Source of the DNA: JBDSYA01 sp039925865
GTDB lineage: Bacteria > Bacteroidota > Ignavibacteria > Tepidaquicellales > Tepidaquicellaceae
Assembly (NCBI GenBank): GCA_039925865.1
Contig: JBDSYA010000332.1
Coordinates: forward strand, 1-8,947
Length of the DNA stretch: 8,947 nt
Reading direction: 5' to 3'
Shown here: piece by piece, positions 1 through 5,197 of the stretch
How the letters are laid out: each line of letters begins with the position of its first letter
Numbering within the stretch: the first letter of the stretch is position 1
Made by a program: the position numbers and the translations under genes
The notes under the pieces: model-generated
The model's database searches: none
Seen by the model: only the letters and a program-made list of their open reading frames with translations
What the model was told of the DNA's origin: nothing

Positions 1-833
1 ATTGCATAATTAAGAATACTTAAAACCATATGCTTCAGCAAATTTGTGGAAAGCTTATTAATGTTACTTAAAATCAGGTCTCTTACTTCAAAATAGTATT
101 CTTCCTTTTTGAGATTAAGTTTTGAAAGGACAATTAAGAAAAAAATATAAACCGTCAGGTAGTTTTTTTTGAAATGAGACTTGTTTTTCTTCATATAGTC
201 GAGTAATTCTTCAAACAGCCATATCTTTGATGCTGACTTTATTAAAAAATCATCTTTCAAATTGGAAACCATGCCTGCACTTGTAATATTTGTCATAATA
301 AAAAACATCTTCAGATTTTCAAATAAACGTTCAATGTCCTCGTCAAAATTATCATCGCCCCTCCCTAAATAACTTATGTTTTGAAAATAATAATGAGTTT
401 GATTCAAAAAATAATTCATCCCCTTGTTGAACTCTTTTCCGAAGCTTTTTTGAATTTCTCTTGATAAGAAGGTAAATTGTTTGTTGATATTTTTTCGCCG
501 GTATACTTCCAGTAAATGATTTTTGTAATAATAATTATCTACTTCATATTCCTTGAAAACCAAATACTTATCTATCAGTGTAGCAAACGAAGATGTCAGT
601 TTCCAGTATTTACTTTCGTTAAAGTTTTTATCTCCGGATAATAAATGCTGATACAATTCATCCTTGGAAAGTTTTCCTGATTGTATCTGCGTAAAATTTT
701 TTCTGATAAAATAATATAATTCTTCTATTGATTTATCATTGTTAAACACTTTTGAAAAAACAAAGTTTTCGAGCTCTTTTAGTTCTTTTTGTGTCAGACA
801 CTCCAGTAAATTAAATAATTTAACTTCTTTCAT
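1..833 (-). CDS. Hypothetical protein, N-terminal 277 residues (3' end beyond the left edge)
   Basis: An uninterrupted minus-strand frame starts at ATG 831-833 and stays open for 277 codons to the window edge, so the C-terminus is missing. The protein begins MKEVKLFNLLECLTQKEL and is rich in Lys, Glu, Phe, Tyr and Asn. It has no signal peptide, and its predicted character is soluble and helical. The N-terminal layout resembles a family of uncharacterised FCB proteins that I recall only in general form: a 'LTQKELKELENFVFSKVFNN' segment (13-32), then 'LSKDELYQHLLSGDKNFNES' (56-75) and 'YWKLTSSFATLIDKYL' (76-91). The function is unknown. A short hydrophobic run near 226-238 (LTVYIFFLIVLSK) could be a buried helix. 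The start is the first ATG and has no clear Shine-Dalgarno sequence. The gene is divergent from the lipoprotein gene at 1057. I am confident that the frame is coding and not confident about any role. Confidence 0.85.
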   Translation of the reverse strand, partial: MKEVKLFNLLECLTQKELKELENFVFSKVFNNDKSIEELYYFIRKNFTQIQSGKLSKDELYQHLLSGDKNFNESKYWKLTSSFATLIDKYLVFKEYEVDNYYYKNHLLEVYRRKNINKQFTFLSREIQKSFGKEFNKGMNYFLNQTHYYFQNISYLGRGDDNFDEDIERLFENLKMFFIMTNITSAGMVSNLKDDFLIKSASKIWLFEELLDYMKKNKSHFKKNYLTVYIFFLIVLSKLNLKKEEYYFEVRDLILSNINKLSTNLLKHMVLSILNYA

Positions 834-975
834 AATAATATTCTACAGGTTGGTTAAGAATTTTCCTCAACAATTGCTGATAATTTACTCAATTATACAA
901 CTATTTCATACATTGAAGGCAATATTAATGGCAGGTCTTCTCAGAACAATTCAATATGTTTTATCGGATTTTTCT

Positions 976-1007
976 TTTGCAAAATTCAAAAGAGTAGTAT
1001 AGTTTTG
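976..1007 (+). promoter_or_regulatory. Probable Bacteroidota-type promoter of the lipoprotein gene
   Basis: TTTG at 976-979 and TAGTTTTG at 1000-1007 match the TTTG / TAnnTTTG elements known for the main sigma factor of Bacteroidota. Their centres are 26 bases apart, which is the spacing expected for elements centred near -33 and -7. Transcription would start around 1011-1015 and leave a leader of about 45 bases before the ATG at 1057. That leader ends in an A-rich run instead of a Shine-Dalgarno sequence, as is common in these bacteria. This is a motif match only; no start site has been measured. Confidence 0.45.
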
Positions 1008-1056
1008 TTAAATTTAATTTTAAACATTCTTTCCTAAACTTAATCCTATAAAAAAA

Positions 1057-2265
1057 ATGAAAAATAAAAAAGCTTTATTAACATTGATGATTTTTCTGAC
1101 ATCCATGTTTTTTTATTCCTGCTCTAAAGATGATTCAAATGTAGTCTCATGGAACAGTCCCACCACTAATTCAACAGATCTGCCTGACGTATCTGAAAAG
1201 GATGAAAACCCCGATGATCTTCAATTGAAGTCTGAATCAGATTCACGACATTCCGGTTTTCTTTATGTGCAAAGTAACGATGCCTCACAAAACAGTATCC
1301 TTATTTACAGACAAAGCAATAACGGAACTCTTACACTCCAGTCCACAGTCTCATCAGGTGGTATCGGTAGTGGTGGCGGTCTGGGAAATCAGGGAGCAAT
1401 TGCAATTAACAAAAATGAAAAATGGCTGTTCGCAGTCAATGCAGGAAGTAATTCGATATCTTCATTCCGGATTTCTAATTCGGGAAATCTGAGTCTTGCA
1501 CATACCATAAGCACCGGAGGAGTAAGACCTGTAAGTGTAACAATTCGAAATCGTTTTTTATATGTTGTTAATGCCGGAAGCGATAACATTTCCGGATTCC
1601 TCGTAAGTAATGGTGGCAGTATGGGTGCAATCCCGGGTTCAGTGCAGTCGCTGAGTGCTGCAGGAGCCGGCGCGGCTCAAATATCGTTTTCGCCAAACGG
1701 CTCATATCTTTATGTCACTGAAAAAGCTACAAATAAAATTACAGCTTTTCCGGTAAACAACAATGGTGCTGCAGGACCCGGTTCACCAATGGCATCAACA
1801 GGTCAAACTCCTTTCGGTTTTGACATTGCACGAGACAGATACATGATCGTATCAAATGCTGCAGGCGGAGCTGCCGGTCAGAGCTCGGCTACTTCTTATA
1901 GTGGAATTAATAATGGAAATCTCGATGATGTGAACGGGGCTGTCCAAAATAATCAGGCTGCGGCTTGCTGGGTTGCGACTACTAAGCATGGAAGATTTGC
2001 TTATGTGACAAATACGGCAAGTGATAATATCTCATCATATTATATCGGTTTCACCGGTGGACTATATGTGATTCATGAAGCGATAGTTGCCGGAGATGCG
2101 CCGACAGAAATTATTGTTGCCGATGATAATATTTATGTGTATGTACTCAATTCAGCTGCACATTCCATTAGTACATACAAGAGAACTTTATTAGGAGGTT
2201 TGACTCTGATAGAAACCATCACTGGTTTGCCAAATGCTGCAACCGGAATGGAATCAGCTGATTAA
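1057..2265 (+). CDS. Lipoprotein with seven-bladed YVTN/lactonase-like beta-propeller
   Basis: Residues 1-21 form a lipoprotein signal peptide: MKNKK, a hydrophobic core, then FFYSC with the lipidated Cys at 22. The mature start C-S-K-D-D has Lys followed by two acidic residues, which resembles the lipoprotein surface-export signal described in Bacteroidota. The protein may therefore sit on the outer face of the outer membrane. Residues 23-65 are an acidic, Ser/Asp-rich linker. From about 67 to the end, seven similar units can be seen, each with a '(L/A)YV-N-(G/A)S-N-IS-(F/Y)' core: near 69, 124, 168, 218, 263, 315 and 361. This is the pattern of the YVTN / 6-phosphogluconolactonase-like propeller fold (PF10282 or similar). 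Members include true lactonases and many binding proteins without known activity. I see no basis for calling this one an enzyme. The gene stands alone between its own promoter and terminator. Confidence 0.85.
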   Translation: MKNKKALLTLMIFLTSMFFYSCSKDDSNVVSWNSPTTNSTDLPDVSEKDENPDDLQLKSESDSRHSGFLYVQSNDASQNSILIYRQSNNGTLTLQSTVSSGGIGSGGGLGNQGAIAINKNEKWLFAVNAGSNSISSFRISNSGNLSLAHTISTGGVRPVSVTIRNRFLYVVNAGSDNISGFLVSNGGSMGAIPGSVQSLSAAGAGAAQISFSPNGSYLYVTEKATNKITAFPVNNNGAAGPGSPMASTGQTPFGFDIARDRYMIVSNAAGGAAGQSSATSYSGINNGNLDDVNGAVQNNQAAACWVATTKHGRFAYVTNTASDNISSYYIGFTGGLYVIHEAIVAGDAPTEIIVADDNIYVYVLNSAAHSISTYKRTLLGGLTLIETITGLPNAATGMESAD

Positions 2266-2272
2266 TTTTTTC

Positions 2273-2322
2273 CTTTCAATGCGGGAGAGTGTTAATTCTC
2301 TTCTGCATTGAAAGATTTTTTT
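2273..2322 (+). terminator. Intrinsic terminator of the lipoprotein gene
   Basis: A perfect 10-bp stem pairs CTTTCAATGC (2273-2282) with GCATTGAAAG (2305-2314). An inner AGAG/CTCT pairing (2286-2289 with 2298-2301) extends the hairpin, and it is followed directly by ATTTTTTTT (2315-2322). It begins 8 bases after the stop codon at 2265. The left side of the stem is preceded by T residues rather than A residues, so it works only for plus-strand transcription. Transcripts of the convergent minus-strand gene would not be stopped here by the same mechanism. Confidence 0.85.
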
Positions 2323-2413
2323 CAACACACAAATTTCCGCTATTGTAATTTCAATAAACTCATTTCAAAATAATCATTTTCTTTGTTCCTTCATATCATC
2401 CGGTAATTATTTC

Positions 2414-3226
2414 TTAATATTTATTTAATGCAAACTTATAATTGTTTGGATCGGCTATGTAACTGTAACTCTCGTCAACAATTTTTTTCAATCCGGCTTT
2501 TACTTTTTTCTTATTCTTGCACTTGTAATGTTTATCAAAAAATTTCCATCCTCTCTTCTCCTCACAAAGAATTTTTTGCTGTATCAAATATGCCTGATAA
2601 TAAATCAATACCTGGCTGTCTTCTTCGCATTCATCAAATTCCTTCCCGTATTCTTTTATCAAATACAGATCTTCTTCTTCATCGGTATCAAAACTTTTCA
2701 AAACATTACTGTTCATCATATCAGTTTCAAGTACTATTTTGTCATTTTCATACTTTAATGAATAAACATATCCCGCACCCATTACAGCCGGGCTTAGCCT
2801 TTCATAGGAAGTTATCTTTGGAATTTTATCAACCCCTGTGATCAGTTCGGCATTATGTATTTCAAACAACGACTCCGAACTTTTTTTAAAATCAAATATT
2901 AAAAACATATTGTAATCATACATTGTAGCGCCGGTACCAACATCAAGAATAAAATCTTTGTTTCCGTCACCGTTCAGATCTATTAAAGTATCCCAATTGT
3001 AACGGGTGTAAAAACTGTCTGCATAAAAAACGGTGTTGTTATACTTATCAACAATCTGCAAACTTCCTGAAAAAAAGCTGTGATTATTATTTGTCATAAA
3101 AAACCTGTACTCATCAGCTGAAATTTCTTTTTCAACAATACTGTCACTCTGCGCCTGAACCTTTAAAAAACAAAAAATTACTATGACTAAATAAATATAC
3201 TTCAATAGAATTTTGTTTATCTTCAA
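2414..3226 (-). CDS. Secreted hypothetical protein with one DxNxDGxxD motif
   Basis: The 270-residue protein has a signal peptide: MKINKILLKY, a hydrophobic core (11-21), then KVQA-QS with likely cleavage after Ala25. It is therefore exported to the periplasm or beyond. Residues 83-91 read DLNGDGNKD, the acidic loop typical of calcium-binding FG-GAP/VCBS, dockerin or EF-hand-like repeats. Only one copy is present, inside a segment (about 50-115) that looks like a single beta-rich unit. The C-terminal half is acidic then Lys-rich, with three Cys (200, 221, 236). The start is TTG at 3224-3226, preceded by TAGG six bases away. An in-frame TAG at 3233-3235 excludes a longer form, and a second TTG at 3203-3205 is the alternative start. 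No ATG gives an intact signal peptide. The family is not recognised. It lies 72 bases downstream of deoC and may be cotranscribed. Confidence 0.75.
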   Translation of the reverse strand: MKINKILLKYIYLVIVIFCFLKVQAQSDSIVEKEISADEYRFFMTNNNHSFFSGSLQIVDKYNNTVFYADSFYTRYNWDTLIDLNGDGNKDFILDVGTGATMYDYNMFLIFDFKKSSESLFEIHNAELITGVDKIPKITSYERLSPAVMGAGYVYSLKYENDKIVLETDMMNSNVLKSFDTDEEEDLYLIKEYGKEFDECEEDSQVLIYYQAYLIQQKILCEEKRGWKFFDKHYKCKNKKKVKAGLKKIVDESYSYIADPNNYKFALNKY

Positions 3227-3232
3227 CTTAAC

Positions 3233-3303
3233 CTACTCAATTTACTCAACACACTCCATAACTCAATACACTCCATACACTCCATACACTCCATACACTC
3301 AAT
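3233..3303. repeat. 9-bp minisatellite between deoC and the secreted-protein gene
   Basis: Eight head-to-tail units follow the pattern NNACTC(C/A)A(T/C). They are CTACTCAAT (3233), TTACTCAAC (3242), ACACTCCAT (3251), AACTCAAT (3260, one base short), three identical ACACTCCAT copies (3268, 3277, 3286) and ACACTCAAT (3295-3303). The array fills almost all of the 72-base gap. It includes the deoC stop codon (3299-3301) at one end and touches the probable ribosome binding site of the downstream TTG-started gene at the other. The identical central copies suggest recent expansion by slippage. Confidence 0.9.
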
Positions 3304-4249
3304 CCAGTGTATAATAATCTGCCCCCTGATAAAACCCCGTCTTCTGTTTGTCTAGCTGCATCAGAATATCATTCAGCACCGAACTCGCTCCCAGCCTGTA
3401 TAAATTCGGTGTGAGCCATTCATCACCCAAAGTCTCTTTCATTAGCACAAGATAAGCGATAGCATCTTTAGCAGTTTTAATTCCTCCGGCAGGCTTCATC
3501 CCGATCTTAGTTCCCGTTTCATTGTAATAATCTCTGATTGCTTCAAGCATTACAAGAGTTACAGGAAGTGTTGCTGCAGGCTGGACTTTACCTGTAGAGG
3601 TTTTGATAAAATCTCCTCCTGCCATCATGGCGATCATACTTGCTTTTCTGACGTTATCAAATGTTTCAAGTTCTCCCGTTTCTAAAATTACTTTCAGATG
3701 AACTTCCTGCTCAGTTTTATTTTTTTCACTGTAAATTCTTGCCGACTCAACACATGTTTCCTTGATCTGTTGTATTTCGTTATAAACAAATTCGTAATCA
3801 CCCGATAAAAATTCCCCTCTCGAAATCACCATATCAATTTCATCAGCTCCGTCTGCAATACATCTTCTCACATCTTCAAGTTTTAATTTCAAAGGATACT
3901 GGCCTGAAGGAAATGCAGTGGCAACTGATGCAATATGAACTCCGGAATTTCGAACCGCTTGTTTAGCAAACTGTATCATATTCGGATAAACGCAAACTGC
4001 TGCCACATGAGGAATTGTATCATCACCGGGTTTAGGATGAATGGCCTTCTGACACATCGCATGAACTTTCCCTTCTGAGTCTTTTCCTTCAAGTGTTGTA
4101 AGATCGATTATTGATATTGCAGTCTTTAAAGCCCAGACTTTGCTTTCAGTTTTAATACTTCTTCCGGCAAGAGAAGCTGCTCGCTCTTTAGCGCCGATCT
4201 CATCGACGGAGATAGAAAAGTTATTAAGAAAGGAATTTATATTTTTCAT
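3299..4249 (-). CDS. deoC: Deoxyribose-phosphate aldolase, long eukaryote-like form
   Basis: This cytosolic class I aldolase splits 2-deoxyribose 5-phosphate into glyceraldehyde 3-phosphate and acetaldehyde in deoxynucleoside breakdown. The TIM-barrel signatures are complete: AAVCVYP (83-89), SVATAFPSGQ (108-117), DEIDMVI (136-142), LKVILETGEL (185-194), FIKTSTGK (214-221), KPAGGI (252-257) and RLGASS (285-290). Lys216 is the expected Schiff-base residue. Lys252 and Asp139 correspond to the other catalytic residues, Lys201 and Asp102 in E. coli. At 316 residues it is longer than the E. coli enzyme (259). Its N-terminal extension, with IDLTTL at 48-53, aligns by eye with human DERA (318 residues). 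The start is ATG 4247-4249, only 6 bases after the stop of the upstream nucleotidyltransferase gene, so cotranscription is likely. The stop codon lies inside the minisatellite. The assignment is firm. Confidence 0.97.
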   Translation of the reverse strand: MKNINSFLNNFSISVDEIGAKERAASLAGRSIKTESKVWALKTAISIIDLTTLEGKDSEGKVHAMCQKAIHPKPGDDTIPHVAAVCVYPNMIQFAKQAVRNSGVHIASVATAFPSGQYPLKLKLEDVRRCIADGADEIDMVISRGEFLSGDYEFVYNEIQQIKETCVESARIYSEKNKTEQEVHLKVILETGELETFDNVRKASMIAMMAGGDFIKTSTGKVQPAATLPVTLVMLEAIRDYYNETGTKIGMKPAGGIKTAKDAIAYLVLMKETLGDEWLTPNLYRLGASSVLNDILMQLDKQKTGFYQGADYYTLD

Positions 4250-4255
4250 ATAATT

Positions 4256-4885
4256 TTATGAAAATGTCTTCAACAGTTTTGATTGATTTTTTATAAAATA
4301 GTTTTTTACTTCTTTCCACGTCGTTCCGTTTAAAGAAACAGGATCAGAATTCTTTTCCGCTTCTTCAAAATAAAGTAATGATCGGTTTAAATGATAAAAA
4401 CTGTTCCCATTTACATTAAATTTTTCCAAAAGATAATTCTTTAATTCTAAGGGCTGCATTTTTTTGAGAATCTCAAAAATATCATAGAAATCTCTTTTTG
4501 TATTCCTTTGAGATATTGCTTTACATTTCATGCATGCCAGATCTTCCATGCTTGCTAAATTTATATTTAAATATTTTTTAAAATCCCTTAACAACTTATA
4601 TGGATAAATAAAGAATGATATACTTATATTATTTATTTCGCCGTTTATTGTATCATCACTAATTGAGGTAACTGTTCCACCCAAATCCTTAATAATTAGT
4701 CTTTCGTATTCCTGAGCATTAAACTTTGTTTCACTAAAAAAATCTAAATCAAAACTTTCTCTATGTCCCAATTGTAGTGCAAGGGCAGTTCCTCCAGCCA
4801 AATAAAATGTCCCGGTAATTTTCTCAATTTCTGATAATTTTTTTAAAAGACTGAGTTGCTCGGGATGGAGTATTTCGAGAAACAT
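4256..4885 (-). CDS. Nucleotidyltransferase, AbiEii/AbiGii toxin family
   Basis: The 209-residue protein carries the marks of the AbiEii nucleotidyltransferase family (PF08843). These are LAGGTALALQLGHRESFDLD (29-48), with the Gly-Gly-Thr phosphate loop and the metal-binding Asp46 and Asp48, then MEDLACMKCKA (113-123) and the RDFYDI motif (131-136). Family members act as toxins of AbiE-like systems; a related toxin, MenT, adds pyrimidines to tRNA 3' ends. The exact substrate here cannot be read from sequence. All visible active-site motifs are intact, so the gene is probably functional. The ATG start (4883-4885) lies inside the upstream DUF6922 gene, giving a 43-base overlap in a different frame. 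This suggests translational coupling. The length is within the range of the short single-domain members. deoC follows after 6 bases. Confidence 0.88.
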   Translation of the reverse strand: MFLEILHPEQLSLLKKLSEIEKITGTFYLAGGTALALQLGHRESFDLDFFSETKFNAQEYERLIIKDLGGTVTSISDDTINGEINNISISFFIYPYKLLRDFKKYLNINLASMEDLACMKCKAISQRNTKRDFYDIFEILKKMQPLELKNYLLEKFNVNGNSFYHLNRSLLYFEEAEKNSDPVSLNGTTWKEVKNYFIKNQSKLLKTFS

Positions 4886-5139
4886 ACTATTTCATCTTTA
4901 TTAATTTTATAATAAAACGCCCAGTAGTTTGCTGTCCTTCTATCAATGATCAATGAATTTTTCACAGCATCAATTATTTCATCATCTAAAAAATTTTGAA
5001 ACATCCAGCTAACATGTTCCATTCTTCCGTTTTGTAATATTCTCTCGATAGTATATTTTTTATACTTCGATATGTCCAATTTATTAATATCAGTATCCCA
5101 AAATATCGGCTTAAGCAAATCTTTCTCGTTTTGATCCAT
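4843..5139 (-). CDS. DUF6922-like protein, probable antitoxin partner of the AbiEii protein
   Basis: This 98-residue protein contains FWDTDINKLD (13-22), YTIERILQNGRMEHVSWMF (29-47) and a TANYWAFYYKI segment (69-79). That order is what I recall for the DUF6922 family, whose genes often sit directly before AbiEii-type nucleotidyltransferases. Its position and the 43-base overlap with the next gene support an antitoxin or accessory role, but this is inferred from context. It does not show the winged-helix N-terminus expected of classical AbiEi antitoxins. The ATG start (5137-5139) is preceded by an A-rich stretch (AAGAAACAAAAA) rather than a strong Shine-Dalgarno sequence. It lies 58 bases downstream of glgB. 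Confidence 0.75.
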   Translation of the reverse strand: MDQNEKDLLKPIFWDTDINKLDISKYKKYTIERILQNGRMEHVSWMFQNFLDDEIIDAVKNSLIIDRRTANYWAFYYKINKDEIVCFSKYSIPSNSVF

Positions 5140-5197
5140 TTTTTGTTTCTTGTTTAATGTAATAATAATAATTCTCTACCTATTCTAAAAGGATATT

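Noticed and set aside
890..922. Possible minus-strand promoter (TTG at 920-922, TATAATTG at 890-897) for the left-edge gene
   Set aside because: The TAnnTTTG match is imperfect and the spacing is slightly long. In DNA this AT-rich such matches arise by chance.
739..1002. Plus-strand 87-codon frame overlapping the start of the left-edge gene
   Set aside because: Its first third is antisense to the well-supported minus-strand gene, the composition is Phe/Ile/Leu noise from AT-rich DNA, and it ends at the promoter of the lipoprotein gene.
2266..2413. Possible terminator for the convergent minus-strand gene
   Set aside because: The only strong hairpin (2273-2314) lacks a T-run on the minus-strand side, and no other hairpin with a T-run was seen.
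5161..5172. (AAT)4 microsatellite before the DUF6922 gene, similar to ATAATAATATTCTAC beside the left-edge gene start
   Set aside because: Short AT-rich triplet runs are expected by chance here. The resemblance between the two leaders is too short to call a shared element.
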